The translations under genes and the position numbers were made by a program. The notes beneath the pieces are model-generated. The model searched no databases, was not told the origin of the DNA, and was given only the letters and a program-made list of their open reading frames with translations. A stretch of 64,000 bases of DNA from Gammaproteobacteria bacterium (GTDB lineage: Bacteria; Pseudomonadota; Gammaproteobacteria; Pseudomonadales; JADFDG01): assembly GCA_018262975.1 (NCBI GenBank), contig JADFDG010000004.1, forward strand, positions 45,961 to 109,960, given 5' to 3'. Positions 36,743 to 45,914 of the stretch are shown one piece after another; position 1 is the stretch's first letter; each line of letters begins with the position of its first letter.

Positions 36743-38083
36743 GTGTCCCTGATCGACATCCTCAACCGGATCAACGATTTCGTCTGGGGCCCCGCCCTGC
36801 TGGTACTGATCGGCGGCACCGGCATCTACCTGATGATCGGCCTGCGTTTCGAGCCGCTGCGACGCATCGGCTACGGCTTCCGCCTGCTTTGGAAAGGCCG
36901 TACCGCCCAGGGCGAGGGCGACCTGCCGTCCTGGCGCGCCCTGATGACCTCGCTGTCGGCCACCGTGGGCATCGGCAACATCGCCGGCGTGGCCGCTGCC
37001 GTCACCCTCGGCGGCCCGGGCGCCATCTTCTGGATGTGGATGATCGCGCTGGTGGGCATGGCCACCAAGTATTCCGAATCCCTGCTGGCCATCCGCTACC
37101 GCGAACGCGACGAACTGGGCAATCACGTCGGCGGGCCCATGTACTACATCCGCAATGGCCTCGGCCGCCAGTGGAACTGGCTGGCGGTCACCTTCGCGGT
37201 ATTCGGCATGCTGGCCGGCTTCGGTATCGGCAACATGGTGCAGTCGCACGAGGTCGCCAAGGCACTGAACAGCACCTGGGGCATCGAGCCATTGCATGCC
37301 GGCCTCGCTATGGCACTGCTGGCGGGGCTGTCGATCATCGGTGGCATCCGCTCGGTCGGTGCAGTGGCGAACTTCCTGGTGCCGTTCATGTGCCTGCTGT
37401 ACGTCAGCACCGCGCTGGTGATCCTGGCGATGAATGCCGGCAACATCCCCGGCGCGTTCGGCCTGATCCTGCACAGCGCCTTCAACGGCCAGGAGGCGGC
37501 CGGAGGCTTCGCCGGGGCCACCCTGTGGGCTGCCATCCGCTACGGTGTGGCGCGCGGCATCTTCTCCAACGAGGCGGGCCTCGGCAGCGCACCCATTGCC
37601 CACGCCTCTGCGCAGAACAACAACGCCGTACACCAGGGCTGCATCGGCATGCTCGGCACCTTCATCGACACCATCATCGTCTGCACCATGACCGGCCTGG
37701 TGATCATTGTCACCGGCGCCTGGCAGCTGGGCGAGCCCAAGTCCACGCTCACCGCGCTGGCCTTCGAAAACGCCCTGCCCGGCATCGGCGGCTTCATCGT
37801 CGCGCTGGCCATCATGCTGTTCGCCTTCACCACCATCCTCGGCTGGAGCGTGTACGGCGAGCGCTGCACGGAATTCCTGTTCGGCACCAAGGCCATCCTG
37901 CCGTTCCGCATCACCTGGATCGCCGCGGTCATCGTCGGCCCGGTATGGGTGATCGAATCGGCCTGGACACTTGCCGACATCCTCAACGCCCTGATGGCCA
38001 TCCCCAACCTCATCGCGCTGCTGCTGCTCAGCCCGGTCATCTTCCGGATGACGCGCGAACACTTTGCCCAGGTGAAGGACTGA
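36743..38083 (+). CDS. Sodium:alanine symporter (AGCS family)
   Basis: A 446-residue inner-membrane amino acid carrier coupled to sodium. Family signatures include [46 protein letters not shown] and [21 protein letters not shown]. About ten to eleven hydrophobic segments are present. GTG 36743 is preferred because AGGAG lies seven bases upstream; the tracked Met at 36686 adds residues unlike the family. A weak sigma-70-like pair (TTGATG and GATAGA, 16 apart) lies near 36658-36685. Its stop overlaps the nadC start by one base. Confidence 0.93.
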   Translation: MSLIDILNRINDFVWGPALLVLIGGTGIYLMIGLRFEPLRRIGYGFRLLWKGRTAQGEGDLPSWRALMTSLSATVGIGNIAGVAAAVTLGGPGAIFWMWMIALVGMATKYSESLLAIRYRERDELGNHVGGPMYYIRNGLGRQWNWLAVTFAVFGMLAGFGIGNMVQSHEVAKALNSTWGIEPLHAGLAMALLAGLSIIGGIRSVGAVANFLVPFMCLLYVSTALVILAMNAGNIPGAFGLILHSAFNGQEAAGGFAGATLWAAIRYGVARGIFSNEAGLGSAPIAHASAQNNNAVHQGCIGMLGTFIDTIIVCTMTGLVIIVTGAWQLGEPKSTLTALAFENALPGIGGFIVALAIMLFAFTTILGWSVYGERCTEFLFGTKAILPFRITWIAAVIVGPVWVIESAWTLADILNALMAIPNLIALLLLSPVIFRMTREHFAQVKD

Positions 38084-38931
38084 TGCTCGACCTGACTCCC
38101 TTCCGCGACACCATCGCCGCCAACGTCCGCGCCGCACTCGCCGAGGACATCGGCAGCGGCGACATCACCGCACAACTGGTGCCCGCCGAGCGCCAGGCGC
38201 GGGCCCGCGTGATCACCCGCGAGGACTGCGTGGTGGCCGGCCGCCCCTGGGTGGACGAAGTGTTCCGCCAGCTCGACGCCGGCGTGACGGTGGAATGGCT
38301 GGCCGGAGAAGGCGAACGCGTGGCCGCCGGCAGCGTGCTGTTCCGCCTGGCCGGACCGGCGCGCGCCCTGCTGTCCGGCGAGCGCGCCGCGCTCAATTTC
38401 CTGCAGACCATTGCCGGCACCGCCACCGCCGCCCGTCGCTACGCCGACCTGGTGGCGCACACCGGCGTGCAGTTGCTGGACACCCGCAAGACCCTGCCGG
38501 GCCTGCGCATCGCGCAGAAATACGCGGTGTCGGCCGGCGGCTGCCATAACCACCGCCTCGGCCTGTGGGATGCCTTCCTGATCAAGGAAAACCACATCGC
38601 CGCCGCCGGCTCCATCGCTGCCGCGATCACCGCCGCGCACCGCATCGCACCGGGCCGGCCGGTGGAAGTGGAAGTGGAGAACCTGGCGGAACTCGCCGCG
38701 GCGCTCGACGCCGCCGCCGACATCGTCATGCTCGACGACTTCACGCTGGCCGACACCCATGCCGCCGTGCAGCTCAACCAGCGCCGCGCGAAGCTGGAAA
38801 TCTCCGGCGGCGTCAACGAACAGACGCTGGTGACGCTCGCCGGCACCGGCGTGGACTACATCTCCATCGGCTCGCTGACCAAGCACGTGCGCGCCGTCGA
38901 CCTGTCGATGCGCCTGGAGGAAATCCCGTGA
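38083..38931 (+). CDS. nadC: Nicotinate-nucleotide pyrophosphorylase (quinolinate phosphoribosyltransferase)
   Basis: A 282-residue enzyme that converts quinolinate and PRPP to nicotinate mononucleotide in NAD synthesis. Motifs include [14 protein letters not shown], the PRPP/quinolinate site [40 protein letters not shown], and the C-terminal [26 protein letters not shown]. The start overlaps the symporter stop (TGATG). The nadC position next to pilin genes and tRNA-Thr matches P. aeruginosa. Confidence 0.97.
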   Translation: MLDLTPFRDTIAANVRAALAEDIGSGDITAQLVPAERQARARVITREDCVVAGRPWVDEVFRQLDAGVTVEWLAGEGERVAAGSVLFRLAGPARALLSGERAALNFLQTIAGTATAARRYADLVAHTGVQLLDTRKTLPGLRIAQKYAVSAGGCHNHRLGLWDAFLIKENHIAAAGSIAAAITAAHRIAPGRPVEVEVENLAELAAALDAAADIVMLDDFTLADTHAAVQLNQRRAKLEISGGVNEQTLVTLAGTGVDYISIGSLTKHVRAVDLSMRLEEIP

Positions 38932-39758
38932 AGGAATACCCGCTCGGCACCCTGCGCCCGGCGTCGTTCCGATGGCAGGCGTTCGGCATCCATCTGGCGA
39001 TCAGCCTGGTGATCCTCGGCATCATGCTCTACGTGCTGCTGGTGCACTGGTTCCCCGGTTTCCTGTTCGAGACCGACGGCGGCTGGCAGGCGCTCAAGGT
39101 CATTGCCGCGGTCGACATCGTGCTGGGGCCACTGCTGACGCTGGTGGCCGCCAACCCGGCCAAGACCACCCGCCACCTGCGCAAGGACTTCTCGGTGATC
39201 GCGCTGGTGCAGGTGGCGGCGCTGGCCAGCGGCACCTGGATCACCTGGGAGAACCGCCCCTACGCCATGCTGTGGTATGACGGCGCGTTCCGCTCGATGC
39301 CCTACAGCGCCTTCAGCAACGAGCCGCAGGCGAAGGCGTGGATAGAGGAGCATGCCGAGCGCATCCCGGCGCTGGTGTACGTGGACATGCCGCGCGATCC
39401 GTTTGCGCGTGCGGACGTACTGTTGCGCGCACGTGAGCGCAGCAGCATCGCGCTGTTCGACGCCAGCCTCTACAGGACATGGCCGGGTGATGCCGTACAG
39501 GTTGCCGCGCAGGCCGAAGCCGCATTGCCACGCATGGCAGCTGAAGCCCACTTCAACCCGCGCATGGTCGCGTGGCAGGCCGCCCACGATATCGGTTCCG
39601 ATCCGGTTGTTGCACCGGCCAGTAGCCGTTATCGCAACTATGCGCTGGTGCTTGAGCCGGGCACGCTCACCATAGCCGGGTTCCTCGACGTGACCCCACC
39701 GCCAGCACTGTTCCAGTCACCGGCCGACCAGGTCATAGATTTTTCCCGGTCCCGCTAA
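38928..39758 (+). CDS. TfpX/TfpZ-type type IV pilin accessory protein
   Basis: A 276-residue membrane protein. The GTG start overlaps the nadC stop and has GGAGG seven bases upstream. Three to four N-terminal hydrophobic segments ([63 protein letters not shown]) precede a soluble region of about 180 residues. This layout and the [16 protein letters not shown] stretch fit TfpX/TfpZ accessory proteins, which in P. aeruginosa assist particular pilin alleles. It converges on the second pilin gene with only 16 bases between stops. Confidence 0.8.
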   Translation: MKEYPLGTLRPASFRWQAFGIHLAISLVILGIMLYVLLVHWFPGFLFETDGGWQALKVIAAVDIVLGPLLTLVAANPAKTTRHLRKDFSVIALVQVAALASGTWITWENRPYAMLWYDGAFRSMPYSAFSNEPQAKAWIEEHAERIPALVYVDMPRDPFARADVLLRARERSSIALFDASLYRTWPGDAVQVAAQAEAALPRMAAEAHFNPRMVAWQAAHDIGSDPVVAPASSRYRNYALVLEPGTLTIAGFLDVTPPPALFQSPADQVIDFSRSR

Positions 39759-39774
39759 GACCAAGGCTGTCTGG

Positions 39775-40311
39775 TCAATTCTCGTTGAACCGTACCTCGA
39801 CGTCCTGATCATCGTCGGGATTGAGATCCTCGTACTGAGGGTACTCAAAGGTAACCGCGAAGTCCGCCACCCCGGAGCCACTGGTCGTCACCACGATCAT
39901 GCCGCTGGTGTCGGCATCCCCGCCAATCGAGCCGCTCGAACAACCCGTGGCGCCATCCACGGCAAAGGCCACGTCACCACCTGGCGAGCGCTTGCAGTCG
40001 GGGTTGATAATGTCCTCGAGATTGACGTCGAGACTCTGCGCCCCGCCGGTCAACGCGTTGTCGACTGATGTGCCGCATCCGACGTCATCAGGGTCGGCGC
40101 AGGCGAGCGTCCCGAGCGTCGCGCGCGTCTGTATCTTGGCCATTTCGTTTCGCAAGGTGCGCACTGCCTCCTCGAAGTTGGCGGCCACCTTGGACATGTT
40201 GGCGGTCTTGATGTAGTCCTGATAGGCGGGGATAGCCACCGCAGCGAGGATGCCGATGATCGCCACCACGATCATCAGCTCGATCAGGGTAAAGCCGCGC
40301 TGGATACGCAT
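39775..40311 (-). CDS. pilA2: Type IV major pilin-like protein, paralogue 2
   Basis: A 178-residue prepilin. A six-residue leader MRIQRG is cut before Phe, with Glu5 of the mature N-terminus in [27 protein letters not shown]. The soluble domain closely matches the other pilin here ([26 protein letters not shown]...[17 protein letters not shown]). It has four Cys: the shared TLAC..VGCG pair plus an added pair (PDC, TGC). An excellent sigma-54-type promoter lies 60-75 bases upstream. The gene lies beyond tRNA-Thr from the pilB side and next to the accessory gene. Gene symbol is descriptive only. Confidence 0.9.
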   Translation of the reverse strand: MRIQRGFTLIELMIVVAIIGILAAVAIPAYQDYIKTANMSKVAANFEEAVRTLRNEMAKIQTRATLGTLACADPDDVGCGTSVDNALTGGAQSLDVNLEDIINPDCKRSPGGDVAFAVDGATGCSSGSIGGDADTSGMIVVTTSGSGVADFAVTFEYPQYEDLNPDDDQDVEVRFNEN

Positions 40312-40370
40312 GACCAGGTCCCGTTGGGCCCCCGGTGGGGGCTGGTTGACTTCAGTTCAGAGGGAGGGCC

Positions 40371-40386
40371 AGCAAGAATCGAGCCA
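40371..40386 (-). promoter_or_regulatory. Sigma-54-type promoter for pilin paralogue 2
   Basis: TGGCTCG-ATTC-TTGCT on the minus strand matches the RpoN consensus TGGCACG-N4-TTGCT at all but one position, with correct GG-N10-GC spacing. It lies about 60 bases upstream of the pilin start. Pilin genes in Pseudomonas and Xanthomonas relatives depend on RpoN with PilR. Confidence 0.85.
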
Positions 40387-40559
40387 AGAGCGTCGCCCAA
40401 CAATATCAGATAGTTGCAGCGACCAAGCACCGAAGCAGGGCTCCATGCGTCAGGCTGCGTCACCTGCTGGCGACGTTCTTCGTCAGTTGGAAGACTGGCC
40501 CCGCCATGCCGGCATCGGGCGTAGGCCAAGGGCAGAGAGGGGAGCGGACAGGAAAGGAG

Positions 40560-40635
40560 TGGTGCCGGAAAGAGGAATCGAACCTCCGACCTTCGCATTA
40601 CGAATGCGCTGCTCTACCGACTGAGCTATTCCGGC
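40560..40635 (-). tRNA. tRNA-Thr (anticodon CGU)
   Basis: A 76-base cloverleaf read on the minus strand. The acceptor stem GCCGGAA/TTCCGGC is followed by an encoded CCA. The D arm is GCTCAGTCGGTAGAGC, and the T arm is GGAGGTTCGATTCCTC. The anticodon loop TTCGTAA puts CGT at positions 34-36, reading ACG (Thr). The anticodon stem sequence is the same as I recall for E. coli tRNA-Thr(CGU). It lies between the minor pilin and the second pilin gene. Confidence 0.96.
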
Positions 40636-40671
40636 ACGGGGCGCGCAGTCTAACAGCCTGCGCCGGGCGAC

Positions 40672-41085
40672 TCAATTCTCCCAGGTCTCGGCGCCGTTAT
40701 CCCAGATATAGCGGCGCCCCTCGGCATTTTCGGCGGTGACCTTGTAGCAATCGGCGATGGTGCCGCACGACCCGGCCTCCACCTCCAGGGTGATGCCACT
40801 GGCGTCATCCTCCACGCGGTAACCCAGTGCGGCAAAGTCATTGCTGCCGCCCGGCACGTACTCGCCTGCCAGGTAGGTGCCATTGTCAATGCGATAGTCA
40901 TTCTGGAACATGCGGAACGCCTCCACCTTCTGGCGCAGCGCCGCATCACGCGTGTTGCTCAGATACCCCTGATAAAGGGGTACGGCCACGGCCGTGAGGA
41001 TGAACATGACTGCCACCGCGATCATCAACTCGACCAAGGTGACGCCCGACTGGTAACGGTACCCGGCAGGCAAGCGCGGCGACAT
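40672..41085 (-). CDS. Minor pilin / type IV pilin-like protein
   Basis: A 137-residue prepilin-like protein. The leader MSPRLPAGYRYQSG is 14 residues and cleavage would fall before Val rather than Phe/Met; Glu5 is kept in VTLVELMIAVAVMFILTAVAVPLYQGYL. Two Cys in the C-terminal region (GSCGTIADCYKV) likely form a disulfide, as in PilE-type minor pilins. ATG 41085 is chosen because GAGGGA lies about six bases upstream; the next upstream ATG abuts that site. It lies downstream of the first major pilin with a strong terminator between them. Confidence 0.85.
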   Translation of the reverse strand: MSPRLPAGYRYQSGVTLVELMIAVAVMFILTAVAVPLYQGYLSNTRDAALRQKVEAFRMFQNDYRIDNGTYLAGEYVPGGSNDFAALGYRVEDDASGITLEVEAGSCGTIADCYKVTAENAEGRRYIWDNGAETWEN

Positions 41086-41126
41086 GTGCATTCCCTCGTT
41101 GATCCTGAACAATCCCATTTCAACCA

Positions 41127-41160
41127 GAAAAAGAAAGGGGGGGCAAGATGCCCCCCCCTC
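41127..41160 (-). terminator. Rho-independent terminator after the first pilin gene
   Basis: GGGGGGGC-ATCTT-GCCCCCCC hairpin followed on the minus strand by TTTCTTTTTC. It lies about 30 bases past the pilin stop, as expected for a highly transcribed pilin mRNA that ends before the minor pilin gene. Confidence 0.9.
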
Positions 41161-41188
41161 CTGACCGTGAGTAACCGGCCTGCGTCGA

Positions 41189-41707
41189 TCAGAGACCGGC
41201 GTAGGTGATGGTTACGTCCTGGTCGTCGGCAGCGTTCAGGTCTTCGTACTGCGGGAACTCAAGGGTCGCCTCGAAGTTTGCGGCGTCGGCAGCAACGGTG
41301 GTGATCAAGATCTGGCCGCTGGCATCCGGATCGGAAGCAGCGCCGGTACCGTTAACAGAGTAGGCAGCATCACCGCCCGGGGACTTCTTGCCATCCGGGT
41401 TGATGATGTCATCCAGGTTGGCGTTGATGGACTGGCCACCGGTAGCAACCGCCACGTCAACGTTGGCGCCACAGCCGCGGTCATCGGCGTCACGGCAGGC
41501 GAGCGTACCCAGGGCAGCGCGCGACTGGACCTTAGCCAGTTCGTTCTTGATGGTGCGAGCCGCTTCCTCGAAGTTGGCCGTGACTTTCGACATGTTGGCG
41601 GTCTTGATGTAGTCCTGGTAAGCCGGGATGGCAACGGCGGCCAGGATGCCGATGATCGCTACAACGATCATCAGTTCGATCAGGGTAAAGCCTTTTTGCA
41701 GCTTCAT
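41189..41707 (-). CDS. pilA: Type IV major pilin
   Basis: A 172-residue prepilin with leader MKLQKG and mature N-terminus [27 protein letters not shown], identical over this segment to the paralogue at 39.8 kb. Its soluble domain has one Cys pair ([13 protein letters not shown]). It ends [24 protein letters not shown]. It is divergent from pilB, the usual pilA-pilBCD layout. A sigma-54-type promoter lies about 65 bases upstream and a strong terminator follows. It is the likelier housekeeping pilin because of its place beside pilB. Confidence 0.93.
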   Translation of the reverse strand: MKLQKGFTLIELMIVVAIIGILAAVAIPAYQDYIKTANMSKVTANFEEAARTIKNELAKVQSRAALGTLACRDADDRGCGANVDVAVATGGQSINANLDDIINPDGKKSPGGDAAYSVNGTGAASDPDASGQILITTVAADAANFEATLEFPQYEDLNAADDQDVTITYAGL

Positions 41708-42090
41708 GGTGTATCTCCCGAGGGTTCTGGTTTTGGAGTCATCTGCCGCTGGGCGTGACTGCCGGACTCTAATGCAGAAAGCGGGCCAACTTCACGAAAT
41801 TTCGCATCTGCTTGTTTTTATAAGAACTTTTCCTGAGCCCCTGCGGCCAGCACCCGCCCTGGGTGCCGACGCGGCCGGTCACACAGTGACAAATTACGTC
41901 ACCCGCGTGTTACCGGAACCCTCCCCCACCCCCGGATTGCAGCAGCAAACCGCTGTGAACCACCCCGCAAACCCCGCCGGCGGCCGGGTGCCGGCGCTGG
42001 TCACTACGCCGATTTTCCTGCTAATGTCAGAGGTTGCGAACAACAATCAACAATCGCGCCCAAGCCTTTCACGCCCAAGGGGTTTTGCGG
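41708..42090. other. pilA-pilB divergent intergenic region
   Basis: A 383-base gap between pilA and pilB. It holds the pilA sigma-54-type promoter near its left end and AT-richer sequence (TTGTTTTTATAAGAAC, about 41811-41827) that could bind PilR/IHF or act as a pilB promoter. No convincing small gene or repeat was seen; the tracked ORFs crossing it have no recognisable product. Confidence 0.6.
41773..41788 (-). promoter_or_regulatory. Sigma-54-type promoter for pilA
   Basis: TGGCCCG-CTTT-CTGCA on the minus strand matches TGGCACG-N4-TTGCA with two changes and correct GG-N10-GC spacing. It lies about 65 bases upstream of the pilA start, as in other RpoN/PilR-controlled pilin genes. Confidence 0.75.
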
Positions 42091-43803
42091 ATGTCCAACC
42101 CGCCCAACATCATGCTCAGCGGCCTCGCCCGCCGCCTTGTCCTCGATGGCCTGCTCGACGAAACCGCCGCCAAGGAAGCAGTACGCACCACCCAGCAGGC
42201 GAAGACCCCGCTCGCGCGCTACCTGGTGGACAACAAGCTGGCCAAGGCCCGCGACGTGGCGGTGGCCGCCGCCGAGGAATTCGGCGACCCGCTGCTGGAC
42301 CTCACCGCCATCGACCTTGCCAGCCTGCCGAAGGACCTGGTCGGCGAGGCGCTGATCACCAAGCACCACGTGCTGCCGCTGATGAAACGCGGCAGCCGCC
42401 TGTTCATCGCGGTGTCCGATCCCACCAACCTGCAGGCGCTCGACGACATCCGCTTCAACACGGGGCTGAACACCGAGGCCATCGTCGTCGAGGAAGACAA
42501 ACTCGGCCAGGCCATCGAGAAATTCCTCTCGCAGAGCGAGTCCAAGGCCTTCGAGGGCCTTGATGACGAGCTGGAGAACCTCGAGACCGAGGCCGGCGGC
42601 GATGAGCCGGGCGGCGGCAACGATACCGCCGGCTCCGACGATGCGCCGATCGTGAAGTTCGTGAACAAGCTGCTGCTCGACGCGGTGAAAGGCGGCTCCT
42701 CGGACCTGCACTTCGAGCCCTACGAGAAGAGCTACCGCGTACGTTTCCGCACCGACGGCATGCTGCACGAGGTCACGCGCCCGCCGGTGGCGATGTCGGC
42801 GAAGATCGCCGCGCGCCTCAAGGTCATGGCCAACCTCGACATCTCCGAGCGCCGCGTCCCGCAGGACGGCCGCATCAAGATGAAGATCTCCAAGACCAAG
42901 GCGATCGACTTCCGCGTGAACACCTGCCCGACGCTGTGGGGCGAGAAGATCGTGCTGCGGATCCTCGATCCGGACAGCGCCAAGATCGGCGTGGAGATGC
43001 TCGGTTTCGAGCCGCACCAGAAAGAACTGTACATGGCGGCACTGGACAAGCCGCAGGGCATGCTGCTCGTGACCGGCCCGACCGGTTCGGGCAAGACGGT
43101 GACGCTGTACACCGGCGTGAACATCCTCAACGAGGTGCACCGCAACATCTCCACCGCGGAAGACCCGGTGGAGATCAACTTCGAGGGCGTCAACCAGGTC
43201 AACGTGAACCCCAAGCAGGGCATGGACTTCGCCGCCGCGCTGAAGGCCTTCCTGCGCCAGGACCCGGACGTGATCCTGGTCGGCGAGATCCGCGACCTCG
43301 AGACCGCCTCCATCGCCGTGAAGGCCGCGCAGACCGGCCACATGGTGTTGTCCACGCTGCACACGAACTCGGCGCCGGAAACTCTGACGCGCCTGCGCAA
43401 CATGGGCGTGCCGTCGTTCAACATCGCCACCTCGGTGAACCTGATCATCGCCCAGCGCCTCGGCCGGCGCCTGTGCGAGAACTGCAAGGCGCCGCAGGAC
43501 ATCCCGCCGGAAGCCCTCCTCAAGATGGGCTTCAACGAGGACGAGATCGGCACCTTCACCGTTTACGCCCCGGTCGGCTGCGAACGGTGCAAGGGTGGCT
43601 ACAAGGGCCGCGTGGGTATCTACGAGGTCATGAAGATGACCGATGCGATCCAGCGCATCGTCATGGAGGAAGGCAACTCGATCCAGATTGCCGACCAGTG
43701 CCGCAAGGAAGGCTTCAACGACATCCGGCGCTCTGGCCTCAACAAGGTAAAGATGGGGCTCACCAGCCTCGCGGAAGTCGATCGCGTGACATCGGGGCAC
43801 TAA
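42091..43803 (+). CDS. pilB: Type IV pilus extension ATPase PilB
   Basis: A 570-residue hexameric cytoplasmic ATPase that drives pilus extension. The N-terminal MshEN/T2SSE_N domain (about 10-160) precedes the GspE core with Walker A GPTGSGKT, the Asp box AEDPVEI, Walker B LVGEIRDLETASIA and the His box LSTLHTNSA. A Cys tetrad follows (CENC...CERC). ATG 42091 is chosen over the tracked ORF start because family N-termini begin at about LSGLARRLV. It starts the pilB-pilC-pilD-coaE-yacG run. Confidence 0.96.
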   Translation: MSNPPNIMLSGLARRLVLDGLLDETAAKEAVRTTQQAKTPLARYLVDNKLAKARDVAVAAAEEFGDPLLDLTAIDLASLPKDLVGEALITKHHVLPLMKRGSRLFIAVSDPTNLQALDDIRFNTGLNTEAIVVEEDKLGQAIEKFLSQSESKAFEGLDDELENLETEAGGDEPGGGNDTAGSDDAPIVKFVNKLLLDAVKGGSSDLHFEPYEKSYRVRFRTDGMLHEVTRPPVAMSAKIAARLKVMANLDISERRVPQDGRIKMKISKTKAIDFRVNTCPTLWGEKIVLRILDPDSAKIGVEMLGFEPHQKELYMAALDKPQGMLLVTGPTGSGKTVTLYTGVNILNEVHRNISTAEDPVEINFEGVNQVNVNPKQGMDFAAALKAFLRQDPDVILVGEIRDLETASIAVKAAQTGHMVLSTLHTNSAPETLTRLRNMGVPSFNIATSVNLIIAQRLGRRLCENCKAPQDIPPEALLKMGFNEDEIGTFTVYAPVGCERCKGGYKGRVGIYEVMKMTDAIQRIVMEEGNSIQIADQCRKEGFNDIRRSGLNKVKMGLTSLAEVDRVTSGH

Positions 43804-43806
43804 TCC

Positions 43807-45036
43807 ATGGCAGCAGCAACCGAACAGACAGTTACCTTCGTTTACGAAGGCGTCGACAAGAAAGGCCTCAAGGTCAAGGGCGAGGTCGCCGGCAAGAACG
43901 AGGCCCAGGCCAAGGCGCAGTTGCGCAAGCAGGGCATCCAGAACGCCAAGGTGAAGAAGAAAGGCATGTCGCTGCTGGCACGCGGCGGCAAGGTCTCGGC
44001 CATGGACGTGGCCATCTTCACCCGCCAGATGTCCACCATGATGCGCGCCGGCGTGCCGCTGTTGCAGTCGTTCGACATCGTTGCCGACGGACTCTCCAAC
44101 GCCAAGATGAAGGAAGTGGTGCTGGGCCTGAAAACCCACGTGGAAGGCGGCAACAGCTTCGCCGACGCGTTGAAGAAGTACCCCGAGTACTTCGATGACC
44201 TGTTCGTCAGCCTGGTGAACGCCGGCGAACAATCCGGCGCACTGGAGACCATGCTCGACCGCGTGGCGACCTACAAGGAAAAGTCCGAGGCCCTCAAGCT
44301 CAAGATCAAGAAGGCCATGAAGTACCCGGCCACGGTACTGACCATCGCCGCCATCGTCACGGTCATCCTGCTGGTGAAGGTGGTGCCCACCTTCGCCGAA
44401 CTGTTCGGCAGTTTCGGCGCCGAGCTGCCCAAGCCCACCCAGGTCGTCATCGGCATTTCCGAGTGGCTGCAGGCTTGGGGCATTGTGGTCGCGTTCATCA
44501 TCGGCGGCATCGGCTTTGCCTTCGGCGAGACCAAGAAGCGCTCCAAGGCCTTCCGCGACCAGCTCGACAAGATCTACCTGAAGTTGCCGATCGCCGGTGA
44601 CATCATCATGAAGGCCACCATCGCCCGCTACTCGCGCACGCTGGCCACCACGTTCGCCGCCGGCGTGCCGCTGATCGAGGCGCTGCGCTCCTGCGCGGAC
44701 GCCGCCGGCAACGTGGTGTACTACAACGCCATCATGAAGATCCGCGACGACGTGGCCACCGGCCAGCAGCTCACTTTCTCCATGCGCTCCACCGGCATCT
44801 TCCCGGCCATGGCCGTGCAGATGACCGCCATCGGCGAGGAAGCCGGTTCGCTGGACGCCATGCTCGACAAGGTCGCCACCTACTACGAAGCGGAAGTCGA
44901 CGCCGCCGTTGACGGCCTGACCTCGATGATGGAACCGCTGATCATGGCCTTCCTCGGCATTGTCGTCGGCGGCCTGCTGATCGCCATGTACATGCCGATC
45001 TTCCAGATGGGCAAGGCCATCGAAGGTGGAGGTTGA
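43807..45036 (+). CDS. pilC: Type IV pilus inner-membrane platform protein PilC
   Basis: A 409-residue GspF-family platform protein. Two repeated T2SSF domains each begin with the FTRQMSTMMRAGVPLLQSFDIVA / YSRTLATTFAAGVPLIEALRS pattern. Transmembrane segments lie near residues 175-200 and 380-400 (EPLIMAFLGIVVGGLLIAMYMPIF). It couples PilB to pilin assembly. It starts three bases after pilB and overlaps pilD by one base. Confidence 0.96.
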   Translation: MAAATEQTVTFVYEGVDKKGLKVKGEVAGKNEAQAKAQLRKQGIQNAKVKKKGMSLLARGGKVSAMDVAIFTRQMSTMMRAGVPLLQSFDIVADGLSNAKMKEVVLGLKTHVEGGNSFADALKKYPEYFDDLFVSLVNAGEQSGALETMLDRVATYKEKSEALKLKIKKAMKYPATVLTIAAIVTVILLVKVVPTFAELFGSFGAELPKPTQVVIGISEWLQAWGIVVAFIIGGIGFAFGETKKRSKAFRDQLDKIYLKLPIAGDIIMKATIARYSRTLATTFAAGVPLIEALRSCADAAGNVVYYNAIMKIRDDVATGQQLTFSMRSTGIFPAMAVQMTAIGEEAGSLDAMLDKVATYYEAEVDAAVDGLTSMMEPLIMAFLGIVVGGLLIAMYMPIFQMGKAIEGGG

Positions 45037-45887
45037 TGCTGCCGGCCCCATTGTGGGTGCTCGCCCTCGTCGCCGGTCTGTGCGTCGGTAGTTTCCTGAA
45101 CGTCGTCGTCCACCGCCTCCCGCGCATGCTGGAGTTGCGGTGGAAGGACGATTGTTTCGCGCTGGCCAACCCGGACGCGCCACTGCCGGAACGTCCGGTC
45201 TACAACCTGGCGGTGCCGCGCTCGGCCTGCCCGCACTGCGGCCACCGCATCCGCTGGTACGAGAACATTCCGCTGGCCAGCTGGCTGGCATTGCGCGGCC
45301 GCTGCAGTGGCTGCAAGGCACCGATCAGCGCGCGCTACCCGCTGGTGGAAGCCGCCACCGGCGTGCTGACCGTACTGGTGGTGGCGCAGGTGGGTATCGG
45401 CTGGGAAACCCTGTGGGCGTTGCTGCTCACCTGGTCGCTCATCGCGCTCACCCTCATCGACTACGACACCACCCTGCTGCCGGACGACATCACCCTGCCC
45501 CTGCTGTGGCTCGGCCTGCTGGTGGCGATTCCCGCCGGCGGCGTGTCGCTGGAGGACGCGGTGATCGGCGGCGCGGCCGGCTACCTGTCGCTGTGGCTCG
45601 TCTACCACGCGTTCCGCCTCGCCACCGGCAAGGAAGGCATGGGCTACGGCGACTTCAAGTTGCTGGCCGCACTCGGCGCCTGGCTGGGCTGGCAGAAGCT
45701 GGCGCTGGTGATCGTGCTGTCGTCGGGCGTTGGCGCGGTGGTCGGCATCGCGCTGATCCTGCTCGCCGGCCGTGACCGTGCCCGCCCCATCCCCTTCGGC
45801 CCGTTCCTCGCCACCGCCGGCTTCCTCGCCTTCCTGTGGGGCGACGCGTTGCTGGCCGGGCCGCTGCGGCTGTTCAACTTCACCTGA
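45036..45887 (+). CDS. pilD: Prepilin peptidase / N-methyltransferase PilD
   Basis: A 283-residue inner-membrane aspartic protease that cleaves and N-methylates prepilins, including the three pilins here. The methyltransferase loop has the Cys tetrad CPHCGHRIRWYENIPLASWLALRGRCSGC. The two catalytic Asp motifs are LIDYDTTLLPDDITLPLLW and GMGYGDFKLLAALGAWLGW. ATG 45036 lies just past GGTGGAGG and overlaps the pilC stop; the tracked start is a TTG one codon earlier. Confidence 0.96.
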   Translation: MLPAPLWVLALVAGLCVGSFLNVVVHRLPRMLELRWKDDCFALANPDAPLPERPVYNLAVPRSACPHCGHRIRWYENIPLASWLALRGRCSGCKAPISARYPLVEAATGVLTVLVVAQVGIGWETLWALLLTWSLIALTLIDYDTTLLPDDITLPLLWLGLLVAIPAGGVSLEDAVIGGAAGYLSLWLVYHAFRLATGKEGMGYGDFKLLAALGAWLGWQKLALVIVLSSGVGAVVGIALILLAGRDRARPIPFGPFLATAGFLAFLWGDALLAGPLRLFNFT

Positions 45888-45914
45888 TCGCTTTCGCGCG
45901 AACGGTTGCACTGC

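Noticed and set aside
39759-39776. Short hairpin GACCA-N8-TGGTC between the accessory gene and the outer pilin
   Set aside because: Only a 5-bp stem with no adequate T-run; too weak to call a terminator.
41628-42563. A plus-strand 311-residue ORF spanning the pilA-pilB gap
   Set aside because: It overlaps the pilA start and pilB in another frame, is low-complexity Pro/Arg-rich, and has no recognisable domain.
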